64,000 bases of DNA from Styela clava (GCF_964204865.1 NC_135262.1:5642001-5706000), one strand, 5' to 3'. Shown: positions 36,799 through 51,044, counted from the first letter of the stretch. Numbers and translations: made by a program. Notes: generated from the sequence alone by a model not told the origin.

Positions 36799-37572
36799 AT
36801 GGCAAATATTGACGACGACACAACTTCAGTTGAACGAACAATGCTTGCTTTCTCGCCATTGTGCTTAGGCATTCTATGCAGTATCACTATCAAAACCAAG
36901 CCGGACATCCATTTTACAGCAATTCTGGTTTCACAACCAAACCAAAAACTAGCATTACAGGCCAAAGCAAAATAACAGCATTATTTTTCAGCATCTCTCA
37001 TTTAAATAACATCTTCTCTATATACCAGCTGAAAATTAATCGCAAGAATCATCTCAAGTGCTAATAAAGAAGCACAAAGAAGCTGCAGAATCAGCCAAAC
37101 AAGGCTAGATAGATTCTAGAACTTCACCAAAATTATGAGACTGTACAATACATATCATTTGATAAGTAAAACACTAAATAAGCTAAAACAAGCATATCAC
37201 AAATAAATTCATAATATGTACAGCTATGACAGCCCACAAACTATGATACATGTAAAATCATGCGATTAAAATGTCAAAATTTGAATCAAACCTGAAAATT
37301 TGTGCTTACACAAGAATCCGAGAATAATTATGCAAAGCTAATGTAACATTAAAATTTACTGAGGAACAAATAATTTTCAGTAGGCTTTATTATAAGCAAT
37401 TGATGAAACGCCTGCATCTTTAAAACATACTTTGTAACGAAATTTATAACTGGTATAGTCAAGAAAGGAACATAAATATACAAGGGAACATGATGCGAAG
37501 AAATCAGTTGAGCTCAGCAAGCAAGAGCTGGAACAGTAAGTGCAGAATGAGGCCTGTCATCTATAGCAAGAG
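36799..37572. other. Copy A, 3' flank of the C/EBP fragment
   Basis: Stretch between the SINE and the C/EBP fragment. It includes the former C/EBP 3' UTR with an AATAAA on the minus strand (37,386-37,391). A short frame starting MANIDDDTTS at 36,799 is shared with copy B (51,872, 68 codons) but gains a stop in A; I do not consider it a gene. Confidence 0.4.
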
Positions 37573-37698
37573 TTAATTAGCAATTTGCGTAGATTGCGGA
37601 AGTGATTTTAAAATTCCTTTCAATGTATTTAGTTCATGAGTTAGTTCATTTACACGGTCATGCAATCGCTTGTTTTCATTTGATAGGTCTGCCACTTT
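37573..37698 (-). pseudogene. Truncated C/EBP 3' fragment (codons 283-323)
   Basis: The minus strand encodes the last 41 residues of the intact C/EBP at 52,647, from the start of the leucine zipper (KVADLSNENKRL) to the TAA, plus its 3' UTR and AATAAA. Within this stretch one synonymous change is seen (CTT to CTA). The frame stops at the duplication junction, where unrelated repeat DNA begins. It lacks the basic region, activation domain and start, so it cannot make a working factor. It marks the right end of copy A. Confidence 0.92.
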
Positions 37699-37735
37699 AA
37701 GCATTTAACGTGTCACTGAGCATTTAACGTGTCTC
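37699..37735 (+). other. Tandem-duplication junction with 14-bp templated repeat
   Basis: Directly after the C/EBP fragment the sequence reads AGCATTTAACGTGTCACTG, then AGCATTTAACGTGTCTCG. The second is the true start of copy B; the first is a short extra copy of the same bases. Such short templated insertions are typical of end-joining or template-switch repair. Confidence 0.75.
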
Positions 37736-38414
37736 GTCGTTATAATGTAATTGTGCTCATCGTTAATCACGTTTGATTCGAGATTACTATTAGGATTACT
37801 AAAATGAAAGAATACTATTCTAAAATAACATAAAACACGTGATGAACTGCCAACTATAAATAAATTGGAGTCGTATTTTTACGATCTTGGGATTTGTCAA
37901 ACTTGATTCGTTCTTTCGCACTTGAGATTATTTTTAAGCAAGATATCACCATTTAAAAAATCACAAAGTCTAGGCAAAATGCGAACAATTGAAATATATT
38001 TTATTGCATTCGGCTTCGTCGGTAGTTTCAGAACGAACAAAAAAGGTACATCGCGGATCGCGCGCACAATTGATTGCGTGCGGCTCTGTCGGTAGTTTCA
38101 AAATGGGAAAAAGGTACATCGCGCGCACAATTGACAGTGTTTCGATTTTGCAGTTACTACGATAAAAACCTAACATAACACCAAATTTTGTGATTTACAA
38201 TGTCTATAAAAGCGTTTTCGATCTGAGGTGAGTCTGCTGAAACCAAACGTGTGATCTTCCATTTTAAGTTTTAATATTTTAGAATGCCTATTTTCAATCA
38301 AGAAATTTGAGTTGCGGATTTACCTCTTTACTACTAATTATTATAAAGGAGATCAGTGTGATTATTTCGTCTGTCGACAATATAACGTCGGTAAAGTACT
38401 ACCTTTCTATCATT

Positions 38415-41400
38415 TTTTTTTTAAGTGAATAGTTTTTCAATTCTTGCATAACTGTGTGTTCAGTCAGGCAAACTAGGATGGGATAAGCACACAATGTGCT
38501 CCACGTTTGCGGCATCTGCATAATTTGAATATATTTGTAGTCATATCAAAATGTGTAGAAGAAATCACAATGATTGATAGATATTTCGATTTGGCTTTAG
38601 ATCTCAACAAGGACCTCGACTTGCACTCACTCTAACTCAGCGGTCACTGTATTGAGCGTCTTCCGGATATATAACGAGGAATTTCATGCAGACTCGGGTT
38701 GTGACAAATTAAGTGAACTTTTCAAAAAAAATCATCAGAATGCGTCGCATGGTCATGTGATTGCTAATAACCAATGAAAGAGCACTTCATTTTGCGGTCT
38801 CCTTCACCCGCTTTGTTTCCTTATTATACCTTACATCTTTCTCTTGTCACGTCAAATTTGACGCCGTCAGGTGAGCACTGGTTTTATTTTTGCATATTTT
38901 TTTTTAAGTTTAATGGTTTACGTGCATACTTGCATCGCTAATCCTTCTATAATCCAACGCTTGTATTGCTTTACAGCCATCTTCTAAGATTTTTCGAGCT
39001 ATACTAACACAGTTAAACTAAACTTAGGACTTGAATTATCGATTCAAATGTCAACGTGGAATGGAGATTACAAGTTCTGAAATTGGTGAGATGAATCTAA
39101 ACTGGGAGATGCAATGATTATTATTAGAGATAATCTTTTTCCTTCAGTTAGGCCTTAGCATAGTACTAAACGATTTTTGGTGTGTAATTGCTGAATCGAA
39201 GACGACGTCGTAAACTAATGGAGGCGATCGAGAATAGTGCATCTTAAGCCATCTTACATATTTCAGATCGTGTTTATGCAAGCTGACTGAACGTAAACAA
39301 GCTGCGAATGTTGACATCGGAAACTGCTTGAGCGGAACAGAAACTACGGTTAAACAAATATTCATTAATTAGGAATTACAGGCCATAACATAGCACTAGA
39401 TTGAATTGAGTGTGTATTTGCGTTGAATCAAAGACCCATGGGAAGATATGCCTGTGCAAAGATGTTTGGACCCTTTCATAAATAGAGATGGTTGTGTTGG
39501 GATGTTCCGAATATAGTACAGGTGATAATATTTGCTTACTTTTTTTAATTATTTCAACGGTCACTTCTTTTGTTGTTTAGGTCCAAACCTGTTTTTTTGT
39601 CATGTCAAGAATTTACGTGGGCCCAAGTAGCGTTCTCTTTTTCCATATCTTTCAGTTATTTCAGATATTCAGATACATGACTAATAGCTGAAAATAAACT
39701 AAATAATAATACAGTTAGGCCATAACATAGTATTAAAGCGAGGGTTGTTGCCAAATTCCTGAATCGAAGACTCGCGTAAGTTTAGTTGAACAGAGGCGAT
39801 CAAGGATTAATAAGATAACTGTTAATTTATTAACATTTATAAGTGCAAAACCGCATGGCAATATAGTATACAATGTTGGTCAAATCAAGTGTTAGGATTC
39901 CATCAGAGTCATTGTATTGTCTTCTTATATTACCCTTAACATGAATCTGATTACATATAAAGGTTTTATACTACTGGGCTCTTGCGCTGAGAAACGTACG
40001 TTCGTTGTAAGTGTATTCAGATTTACACTTTGAATAGTCTTCCAATAAATCCTTCGTTTCAGCTGTTTCACAAATAATATTTATTCTAACGGCAATTAAT
40101 AAATGATCTCGTTTAATTCGCAGTCTTCTCGTTATCTTGCATGACATTTTTTTTCTTACAGTTATGTTTACTTATGCAGTTAGACTAATATTAGGCCTAA
40201 AATCGTTATTTCGAGGTGGAATTGGACCACAAGTTTTGGAAATGTTGGCATCGAGCTCAGCTAGAAGAAATGCGGTTAGATGAACATTTATCCAGTTAAG
40301 CATGAAGAATCATGCTTAACTGGATATGGATGACTGCGAATCTGCAGTCCGGGTTAAAGTTGTTTCATTCTTTAGTTAAAAATAGCGAACCTTGTGGCGG
40401 TGGTCAGCTCGGACAAATTGCATACCCGGATTACTTCGTTTCGGCTTTCGTGACCATATATTTCAATATCGATCTCTCGTTATAAGTTATTTGGGTAATA
40501 TATATATAAAGTAGTTTGCTATACTGCTGCTTAGTTCATACTACTGTCTTCCTTATAAATTTTGTTTGCGGTTGTTCTCCACGTTATCATAAAAAGCTTT
40601 TTGTTTCTATTTTAGAAACTTAAAATCGGTTATGGAATTTATTCAATTAAAGAAAAACCGTTTTTATTTAAGCAAGATGATTGTCTTTCTGATGCGTCGT
40701 AAATATAAATGTAGTTTTTGCGTTTTGAATATGAGCCTTGCAACAGAAATTTCAAAATTTGTCTTTTTAAAAACAATATCTAACATAGTCGGAATCCGAT
40801 GTTTGTGTTACAGAAATTGTCGGAATGTGAAATTAAGTCTTTAAATGTATTCCTTGGGAGCTGACAGCTGTAGGTCTTCCGCTACGTCTGGGAATAAAAC
40901 AAGTAAGTTATTTCAAACAATTTGAAGTAAATTGAAATTTCCTATCAAAAAACTATTAAATGTACAGTTTTTCTACACTGCGATGTTTTTGTTTTGCCTT
41001 AGAAATTGTCAATCAGTGCTTGAAAGTATCCAATGCAAGCGAAAAACACAAGAAGCAAAATACGATTTTTCTGTGCGTCTTGAACATAAACAAGGTAAAG
41101 TACCTTTTAAATTTTATTATAGACAAAATTAAATTTATTTCTCTTAAAACATTCCCAACCGCGGGCGTATTTTGTTTTGGGGATAAATTTTGCTTAGCAT
41201 ATTATGCTGCAATGAATTGCTAATATTCTTTATTTCTTTATTATTACTATAATGGTTACTCGAATTGTACAAAAGCGTGAGTGAGCATGGTCCATTACGA
41301 ACAAATAAAGTGGTATTATGTATAGTCAGGGAAGAATAAAAAGTTCCGAAATAGGCGAAGGAGGAATTTAGCGTAAAAGGTTTGGACCACTGCTAAAAAT

Positions 41401-43003
41401 TACTTTTTACTCTTGCAGTGCTCTTTTATATGAATTGAATTCAATTCACAGTAAAACTAATTCCGAGCTAAAACATTCTATCTGTACCGGCATAGGCATC
41501 TGTGTTAAGTGAAATAACAATGAACGCAAAACAACGCATAGCGGGGGTTACTTCGATGCTCTGGCTGAAATTATCATTTTTAATTGGGCTGGAATAATTC
41601 GGGTTCGACAGTTCTAACTTGTATTTTATCATGCAGGTTATGTCCTGATTACGAGCAAGCGAATTTCAAGAATCAAGAGTTTGTTGAAGTAAGTATATAT
41701 ATATATGCAATATATTCTTTCCATATTTATCCAAGTGGAGAGGAAACCCTGTAAGATGGTTTGATCACGTGGACTCATGGGCATTAAAGCGAATCCCAAG
41801 AATCAAGAGTTTGTTGATGTAAGTATATGCAAGATATTATTTCCATATTTATCCAAGCGGAGAGGAAATCCGATAAGACGGTTTGATCACATGGACATCA
41901 CGGCCCTCGTCCGGTTACCAGTTCATGTCGAGTATGAGAATAGTTGACCAGTTTTTGTTAGTTTTAGATGCATATAGGCTACTTGATGGCGTATGTAACT
42001 CTGACCGACCAGCGGTTACGTAAACCACCTACAGAGTCCCTCCCTCTACTCTACATGATTCAAATATATCAGATTGTTTAAAGTGAGTTGACAATTGCCA
42101 GGACATACTCGTTATTATGTTCTCGAAACCCATCTTGGAGACGAGGGCTTGCTTCATCTTGAGGTCCACCATCTAGTACTTTCTTCCCTTTGCTTATTTC
42201 TCCATGTTAGGCGTAAACAACTCTGTTTCAGTTTTCTTTAGGTTTTTAGATAGTTGAACAACTCTCTCTCCAGCTATTTAAGGTTTAAATAGTTGTGTGT
42301 AAAAAATATCAATAATGCTAAGTAAATATAGGTACTATCATATATATATATATGTGAAAGTGAACGATGAAACGAGGAAAAATATTTCTCAGTTATGGGC
42401 ATTCTTAGTCAAGTACGTTCCTCATTTTTGATCTGGATAAGCGTTTGTGAGCCATGTGCCGAAATTTATTTCAGTCAGTCGCCCATGTTGTGTGAATTTA
42501 TGAATTCATGCCTTATTTCAGAGGTTGTCAAACTTTATTTCAATATTTTTCTATTTAAAAGAATTAGCTTATTTCTTTACAATCGTAACCAGCAAACAAG
42601 GAAGGTTCATTCGTAGTGATAGCGTAACAGACCGCGATAACCGATTTTATGAAAATACTTGTTGCTCATAGCTTGTATTGAAACTAAAGTACTATATGTC
42701 AACATATGTTCCGCCATGATTTGTCCGAATAATCTCACCCTGAAATACACTTGCCAGAGTTGTTTTCTCTAGCTTTGTATTGTTGTTGGGTTGAAGAAAA
42801 TTTTTGACTGTAGAATTTCCTGATCGCCAATATACCCTCAAAATTAGGCCAAATTCACTACAGGGGTTAAGTTTAATCCAGACTCGGAATCAGTTTTGTT
42901 TCATAACTAATCCACAAGTTGGATTTGAGAAATTGTATAATATCAATTGCGATTATAGGTTTAGGTAATTTCTCTTTACTCAAGCATTCAAACGAAACTC
43001 TAT
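38415..43003. other. Copy B, non-repeat part with exon-like modules
   Basis: Counterpart of 24,250-28,100. The same unassigned exon-like blocks are seen, with small indels that break some frames. B-specific parts are a stretch at 41,254-42,026 holding two tandem units (GCGAAT(T/C)(T/C)CAAGAATCAAGAG at 41,659 and 41,790) and reverse SINE 3' fragments (about 41,730 and 41,860-42,030). Confidence 0.3.
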
Positions 43004-43270
43004 CAGTGGTTCACAAACTTTTTGATCCGCCCCCCCTCTCTCATAATTTGTCTCGCGCCCCACCTCAACATAACTATAACAAATAGTAAGGCGAAATTAT
43101 GTTTTATTCAATAAACTCGATGAAAATATGTGGATAGGACGTAAATATACAAAATAAAAGAAATGTCAATATTCAAAAGGCGGGCAAAATCAAATCTAAC
43201 AAATTTTCAATTAGCTCAACGCACCCTCAGAAAATTGTCTGCGCCCCCCTCGTGGGATGATCCCTAACTG
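43004..43270. mobile_element. hAT-like MITE, nearly full in copy B
   Basis: The left end is CAGTGGTTCACAAACTTTTTG. The right end is GGGATGATCCCTAACTG, whose inverse shares the CAGACAATTTTCTGAG block with the element at 63,081. Copy A retains only the right third (about 28,130-28,217). No convincing 8-bp target duplication is seen. Confidence 0.6.
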
Positions 43271-44985
43271 TTCTTTACGAATTTCTATTGAGACCGATAT
43301 CTAACTTTATTTTATCATGCAGGTTCTGTCCGGATTACGGAACAAGCTGATTGAAGCGACAACGGATCTCACAAATCATCGGTCTGTCTGTAGGTATTTT
43401 TAATATTGTTCGTAGAAGGCAATGGAATCCGCTATGATATTGAAATGGTCTTCTACCGATGTGATCGTTTCTTTTGATCAGCTCTTGTGTACCTGCAGGG
43501 TAATGGCAATTTGGCAACGTTGGGCGAAGTACTAAAACTAAAAAATCATCCGATTCAGGCAATGGTGCCTGGTGGATAGATTATGACGAGTCCACAAGTT
43601 ATTATTTCATTTGGAGACTGATGAATGGGCGGCCAAAGTCCCGTCACTGACTCGATGCAGTGATATTGATGAGCTAATATTTCAGTAGTGCTGCTGCTAA
43701 ATAATAGGCCTACATTCTGCACCCACGGAAATATAGTTACTGTTGCCATATGCAGCTCCGAGTACACAAGCTAGCTGATGAATTTTATGACTACTCAAAT
43801 CGCCTGGTCTGAGTCGCAAATGTTATTTCTGATGTTATTGGACACGAAATGGACATGCGTATCGTCTTATTATTAGGTTGGTGTAAAAATATCGCCTTTT
43901 TTGTACTAACTACTGGACGAATTGCTTGGAAATTTTCAGTGATTAAAGTATGAACTTGAAAAGGTAGAAGGCAATTACTTCTATTTATTTCAAAAATTTC
44001 TGTCCACTGTGTGATTCATTTGTTCGATGCCGTTGACGTCATCAAAATTAGATGCCGTCGCGTCCCCAAAATTGAAGTTGCGCACATTTTGGGGGTTTCG
44101 CTTGAGCGTTAACAATCTGGGGGTCAAATAGTACCTTACTTCTTCGTGTTGGCTTTCGTGTCCATATATTTGAGCATCGCTCTCTTGTTGTATGAGTTAA
44201 ACAAATTTATATGTATTTCTAACTTTTTGAATAATCAAAATCTACTTCTCTTCTGCAGTGTCCTGTCCTGCGTTGAATCCATTCTTATATTTCAGTTGCG
44301 TTCTGGATTGAAAGGTCAAAGAAGAGATTGACAACACGGCGACAGAAATAAATGGCTTGATAGTTCTTCAGAATTATATAAATCGAATATTTTTATTTTT
44401 CCTTAACCACTCTTTTACCTTGGTTTGTCGGATATCAAAGCCTACCCCATATCTACGTGAAAGTTTAAAATGCGCCCCCTTGATTTTACTGAATTCTTTA
44501 ACGACTGTTTGTTGCTTTGGGATAATTTGTGTTATCAAAATGAGGTTTCACCCATTGTGCGATCTAGTCGGAAAAGCTTAATATCTCAATGTTGCTCGCT
44601 TTTAAACAATCTGTCCCTGCATTCTCACTAATATCTCAAAACCTAATCCATCTCTCGTATATTTTTTCTGAGCGCTAGCTAATGTTTTGGGTGAGTTCCC
44701 CAGATTACATTTTTTTAGCCCTTCATTTCAGAGATTTCGCACCCAAGAATTGGCTTGATCGGAAAGCTAGCAAACGTTCCAAGTAAGCCAAGGCTCTTAC
44801 AATATGTTTTCGTGTATTTATTCCTTTTTGTGAAGAATAATAAAATTATTAAAGCAATATCCTTTTTCCGTGATTATTGGTTGTAAGGAGTTCGGTTTTG
44901 TTAAGCGCGGATAAGAAATAAGATTTGGGAGCATAGGTGTAAGAAGTGTCTTAAAAGATCATGCAGCATAACACGCAGAATCCCG

Positions 44986-46055
44986 CCACTGGTTTATGAC
45001 GTCACACTGGCAAGCCGTGATTTTATGTGGCGCGCTGTCGCCGGATCCAGGCTGAAACGACGAGATTCGTTTTTATCTCTGACCGACCATGGGCCATAGA
45101 TAAATCGAGTATAATTGCAGGAATCTATTCCTGATCATGCGTGATCATACATGATGTGAATGAAAATGTCAAAAGTCTTTATTTTCTGAGATCTGACCCT
45201 TCGATTTCCTTCATTTTCTCTTATTTTGAGTTTTTCATCGTCTCACTCTGACCCTTCGATTTCCTTCATTTTCTCTTATTTTGAGTTTTTTATCCTCTCA
45301 CTGCTCGGGTTTCTCCTTCGCTATGTAGATCTTTGCGCCACCCTTCCAGTGAAGACACACATTTGATAAGCGGATGTTACATTCGCGGGATTCAAACTTC
45401 AGTCACCGTCAACAAATTTATGGTCTACCCAGCGCCTTTACTAACTAGGCCAATTCAGAACTTTGAAACGAAGGTCTAAGGTTTAATATTCATTTATCCT
45501 CTCAAAGGACTTGTAAAAAAAAGAAATTATAAAGTCATTTAAGATGAATGATAAATATTAGAACTTAGCAATTTGCTCTCACGTTCGTCTTTGGACTAGT
45601 TGGTAAAGGCGGTTGATATACCTTTAGTTTGTTCATGGTGACCAAAGTTTGAATCCCGCGAACTTACTCTCCCGTATCAATTTCGTGTCGTCATTATTTG
45701 GATTACGCAGATATCTAAAATATGAAGGAAGCTCCGACTTGAAAGAAGATAGAACTCCCAAAATAAACGAAAATGGGGAAAATTGAAGGGTCAATCCCAA
45801 AATAAACGAAAATGGGGAAAACTGAAGGGTCATTTCTTGGAAAAAGTGGAATTTCGACATTTTTATTTGAATCACATATGATCAAGCATGATCGTAGATA
45901 AATTTCAGTAATTACACTCGATTTATCTATGGCCGATGGTCGGCCAGAGATAAAAATTTACGCGTCATATCGGGCCCGGATCCGGCGCCAGCGCGCCCCA
46001 AAATGCCGCTGCTCGTTAGGATGACGTCATAACCTAGTGACGTCATACGCATGGT
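44986..46055. mobile_element. Foldback element with tRNA-like arms, copy B
   Basis: Same element as at 30,060, with scattered substitutions and small indels. Its presence at the same place in both copies means the insertion came before the 15-kb duplication. Confidence 0.65.
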
Positions 46056-47040
46056 GAACACGCCTTTCCTACATACACCACGGCGATCGCTAGTTTATCC
46101 CGGACAACAACTATTCGAAACCCCTGATAAACCAATCCCAGACTCTGAGCCAGCATCTCATCATCTTCTCATGGTTGACATTTATTAAATACGCATTAAT
46201 TCAAAATAAAAAAAGGAATCAAACTGTCTAAATTATGTTAAAATAACACAATCTGCTAAGATACCGGCACAGAACAAAAATTGTGACAGAGCATTAAAAG
46301 AGTAAGAAAGATTTGGATATACCTAGCGCAAGCACAAAGTTCCAAATGCCATTTTTCAGTCCTATTAGTAGTCAATTAACACTAATATAATTACACCAAA
46401 TCAGGCGGGCCTCAATTAAAGAGTGTTACTCGTATTTTTAAATGGCAGTCTATCGCTCTGTAACCGGGTTTTAGGTCAGCGCTTGCTTCGCCGATCCAGA
46501 TATTCACTCCACGGCAGATGACCAACGTGGGCTATGGGTACCGGTTTGCTCAATTCAAATGAAAATACAGATTGTACAATTCTAAAACACTCGCTATCAA
46601 GATAAAACTGCCATTCTACGTCTGCTTGATTCAAGATGAATATTTTCTTTTTCCTCCGTCCAGAACGTACCTGAAATTTAAAAAAAATGGCCTAAAATGG
46701 CAATAACTTCTGGACTAAAATTGCGACGCCAATTACATATTCTACAATACCAATTATGAGACTACAACACCACATTCTTGGGATTGAATAACACTTTGAC
46801 AAAGGATCACTTGGGACAGCGAAAATTGACAGCACTCGACTCCAAACCAGACAGCCGAGAGTTAAATAAAAACGGGACAAGCGTGTCAATAGGATTTGAA
46901 GACATGTAGTTCACAATATTCAATACAAAACATTTATGAAATATTTTAGGTCATTCTCATTTTGAGTCGCCAGGCAAGCCGATCTTCAACTGGCAGCAAA
47001 CAACACATAAAATCTATATTGATTTCATTTTAGATATGAT

Positions 47041-47249
47041 ACTCTCGAAGTATGAGAACCGAGATGGCGGACACCGGAATGAGTGTGTACCAGGTTAGGG
47101 CTAGGCTATAATTCCAGGGACAAATACTACGGAAGTCACTTGGCTAGTCCCGGAACTTGAAATAGAATTATGGCCCAACCCCAACCTGGTACTACCTACA
47201 TATTCATTCCGGTGTCCGCCCATCTTGGTACGCATACTTCAGGAGTACC
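47041..47249. mobile_element. Palindromic MITE (GTACTCTCGAAGTATGTG), copy B, longer form
   Basis: Same ends as at 32,119 but with an extra middle block (ACTACGGAAGTCACTTGGCT and so on) related to the core of the common GTACTCC MITE. This form is probably closer to the parent; copy A has an internal deletion. Confidence 0.72.
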
Positions 47250-47815
47250 AACAAATTATAGTTGGGCGAATATTCTTGAAATTCAGAATTGCAGCTAAAA
47301 TTGGGCATTAAATATATCGATAAAGATACTGATTGAATAATTGTTACTATATTTTACGCCTTTATAAGAAGACATTGAATATTTACTCCTTTTATCCCGA
47401 TTAGTAAGATTCATTTCGCCTCGATCCGCTGTTCTGGGCAGAATCTGAATGATAAGTTACGAGTTTTAAAAAATGCAGAATTTTTTTACAAGAATGATAA
47501 CTATTCACATATATGTGGCTATTTGATGAAGTGCGATGTTATGTGTAATGGACACACGGCTGTTTTCTTCCCATTGAGATATTGGTGAAATATGATTCTT
47601 ATTGTGAGTGGCAACTCGGCGAACTGACCCAATCGAATGATGGATTTTGTGTTTTCAATAATAAATCTTGGTGACCTATTTCAATAGAAGTTCCCATACA
47701 ATCATGGCGTTGAAATAGGAAATTTAAATATCTTATTAGTAATCAAGATTCGATTATTGAGTTATCAGGTATCCAAAAATGCCCCGATTTAGTATTTAGT
47801 GCCAGTTTAGCAGGT

Positions 47816-47912
47816 GCTCCCGAAGTATGTGCACCAAGATGGCGCACAACCTGAATATAGTATGTGTACCAGGTATCAGGTTGTGCGCCATCTTGGTGCA
47901 CATACTTCTGAC
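47816..47912. mobile_element. Near-perfect palindromic MITE, copy B
   Basis: Counterpart of 32,763 with a shorter loop. The arm mismatch in copy A (GCTATCTT) is repaired here (GCCATCTT), so this copy pairs more perfectly. Confidence 0.75.
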
Positions 47913-49910
47913 GACTATTTTGTTCCCAGTGACTAGTGAGTTATTGATAAAGCATGATTCTTATTGTGGGTGACAACTCGGCGCGAACTGACTGGGTGAT
48001 GAAATTAGCAAGTATTCAAAAATGCCCAGCTTTAGTAGTTAATGTCAGTTCGGCACGACCCAACACGCAGTGGAATAGATACATCGAAGTAGAACTTACC
48101 AACTGCAGCTATCCCGAGACCAGGATATGATTTTTGGAGAATATACGGGTGAAATATTTCATTCCGGCTTCGTCTCCATATATTTGAGCATTGCTATCTT
48201 GTTCCTTCAAAATCTCATTTCGCATTCGTACGCCTGCTATATAATAAAGCATTTGGTGTAAAAATATTTTGGCGCAAGATGGAAGAAAGATAATAGCCGT
48301 ATATTAATTTTTTTCAGCGTTTAAGTTAACAGAGCTGTAATAACTTGGTAGAAATAATTATTTGATGCTGTACAACTTCATTGGTATAATCACAAAAATT
48401 CACAATAATCACAATACAGCTTTGTTTATGTATAGAAAAACTTATGGTCACGATCGTTCTTGTTGAATACGGAAAATCACTGAGAACGCAGAATTTACTT
48501 TTAAGATTTTGTTGTTGGTGAAGCGCTTGAATTATTTAAAATCATACATTTTACAAACAATACGAACAAACAATATATGTCTTTCTTCACAAATAAAAAT
48601 ATTTTTGATATAATAGAAAACATATTCGACCCACCTGTTCATTTACATCGATCAATTGCCACTCGGCCCCACCTGTTCATTTACATCGATCAATTGCCAC
48701 TCGGCCACCAGCAGTAACAATATCTTCTACTTTCACAGAGACCTGAAATTAAATTGGAAATTATAAAACATTTGGTCTATAATCAAGCTGTAATAACTTT
48801 ATAGATTTTGTAACATTTTTAGGCCAACTATCTTTCCATTTACATCAACCAATCATCACTCGTCAACTAGCAGTAACAATATCTTCCTTCTTCGCAAAGC
48901 CCTGTACTTAGATTAAAAATTATAAGGCCTTTGCTTTATAATCAAGTTATGATGGGACTGTTGAACTAAAATGTTGTTACATTTTTAGATCAATTAGGCC
49001 TACTTACCTTTCTACCTACATCAATCAGTCGTCACTCCACCATCAATCAGGCCAATATCATTTGACGGTAGATATGTCTTCTCTTTTATGTCTGTAATTT
49101 GAAAGCAATTACAATGTAGCGATGATACAAAGTTCTTGTGCAAAGTAGGAAAATTATGAACAGCACTTTGACCAGGATTACAACTTAAAAAAAAATGACC
49201 AGAAAACAAGACTTGATTCATAAATAAAAACGTTGCAAAACACGTGAATAAATACACTCAAAAGGTATATAAGAAAAGAAACAAGAACTCAATGCTGAAA
49301 ATATATTCATCATATAACACTCGAAGTTCTGAATAGGACTAAAAAATGCGCCATGAATCGAAATAGATTATTATTCATAAATCTTCAAGCTCTAGCTCAA
49401 TTCAAAATAGAATGGAAGAATGGCAATGAATTAGTGAACTTTGTTATATCTGGACCTTCCCTGTCTTGAAACTGTTCATATACCCTGAGCACACTAGCGC
49501 AGAAACGACCTTTCACTACCACGCCCTGACCTGAAATGTGGCACGCGCGACAAATATTTTTTTATGGTCAAAAGAGAAGAAAAAAGGCAGTATCAAAGAG
49601 AAACACAAGGAAAGGGAGTTGTCATTTTTAATAAAGAAACGAAGATACTCTAACCTCATTCTCACTCTGATCAATGGCCAATGATTGTTGTTTATTGTTT
49701 ACTATTGGAAATAAAGAACGTAGATTTATTTGAGATGTGACTTCGACTCGCAAAAATACTTTACTTCAGCCTTCGTTGATATAAATTATATCTGTATTAA
49801 GAGCACCATTACTGCGGGTACAGCAAGGGTCATCTTTCTACGGCAAGGCAGAATACTGTATTCATATTTAAGTCGACTTAATCATATGAAGAACCACGAC
49901 TTCTCTATAA

Positions 49911-50756
49911 CAGTAACCAACCGCTGGTCCGCGAAGCTTTTTTGTCGGTCCGCGAAAAATGTCGTTATTTGTGTTTTTTCTGCGGTCTCAATCGCTTTAC
50001 CGAAGACGGAGTAGCATTGGTGTATTACGCAATTCCTCTTCCGCCGTCATATCGCTGTTTGATAAGCGGTAAATGGCCGGGCGACGTCTTGGCGCCGAGT
50101 AATCACACTTTTCGCTTTTGATTCAATGCAAAAAGGGCTCCGTCAAATCTCGCAAGATTCAGAAATCTAAAAATCGGCACGCGTGCTTTTTCTGTTCTGC
50201 ATGCTTTTCCCGATTTCCCGACTTTGTCATTGTAATGTGAATTCATTTTGTTTTAGACTACGATCAACTTCAGAGGAATTAATATGACGAACCCGATGAA
50301 AAAGAAAAAGCTTGATTAAAGTTTTGATTCTACTTTACGGTCGAGATTTAAAAAAGGAATCACTGTCACAAATCTGGATATCTCTTGATATCGAATACCC
50401 ATCGTTAAATAATGATTTGGCATGTGCATGTTTCTTATGTAAAATGTTTTTTGTGCCTTTTTTACGCACAATGGGTGCCCAGCACTATGTTTTATTACGC
50501 AAATATATGGTAATATTTTATGTTCCACCCATTTCAATTTTGGTCGGCACATTATTTGATAGTTTGTCTGTATATCAATTATTTTTGAGTGTGCCTTTTT
50601 TTTTATCCAGAAGCATAGTGGGTTCTTGATATTGCATTATATCACGCAAATATATGTTATTATTTTATGTTCCACTCATTTCAATTTTTTCCGGTCGGCG
50701 AGTATATTTTATTTAATTTTACTGGTCCGCCAGGGTAGAAAGGTTGGGAACCACTG
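49911..50756. mobile_element. hAT-type MITE, copy B
   Basis: Same element, same ends and same CTCTATA(A/G) flanks as at 34,816. The insertion therefore predates the segmental duplication. It differs from copy A at about half a dozen bases. Confidence 0.85.
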
Positions 50757-51044
50757 CTCTATAGGATATGCCGGCACTAGTTATCTATTAGCAATATGGA
50801 CTTGATGGCGACGGGGTCTAAACTAGCGTTTAAATGAGCGAGGGGTCGGCAGAAACAGGATGTGCGATAACATGCGTATTCCGAACGAACGCTCAGCACC
50901 ATGATCAAACCGTCGACCCTGGTTCCCACATTCTTTTGTCAAGTGCCAGTATTTAGCGCTGAAAATCCATAATTTAGCAGCTGTTTTTGAATCTAATATT
51001 GGAGATTCGTCTGATCAGTATGGGGCTTACAATTAAACAATTCT

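Larger units (their letters stand above)
22490..37698 (+). repeat. Segmental tandem duplication, copy A
   Basis: Nearly the whole stretch recurs at about +14.1 to +15.2 kb, in the same order and orientation. The left edge AGCATTTAACGTGTCTCG matches 37,719; the right edge stops inside C/EBP codon 283 (37,698, matching 52,772). Stretches such as 34,200-35,660 differ from copy B by about 7 to 8 bases by eye. Other parts carry copy-specific indels: 23,060-24,240 is absent in B, a hAT-like block at 27,142-27,335 replaces about 770 bp of B, and 29,521-29,635 is absent in B. Either an old local duplication or two haplotypes placed in series could explain this; see findings. Confidence 0.88.
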
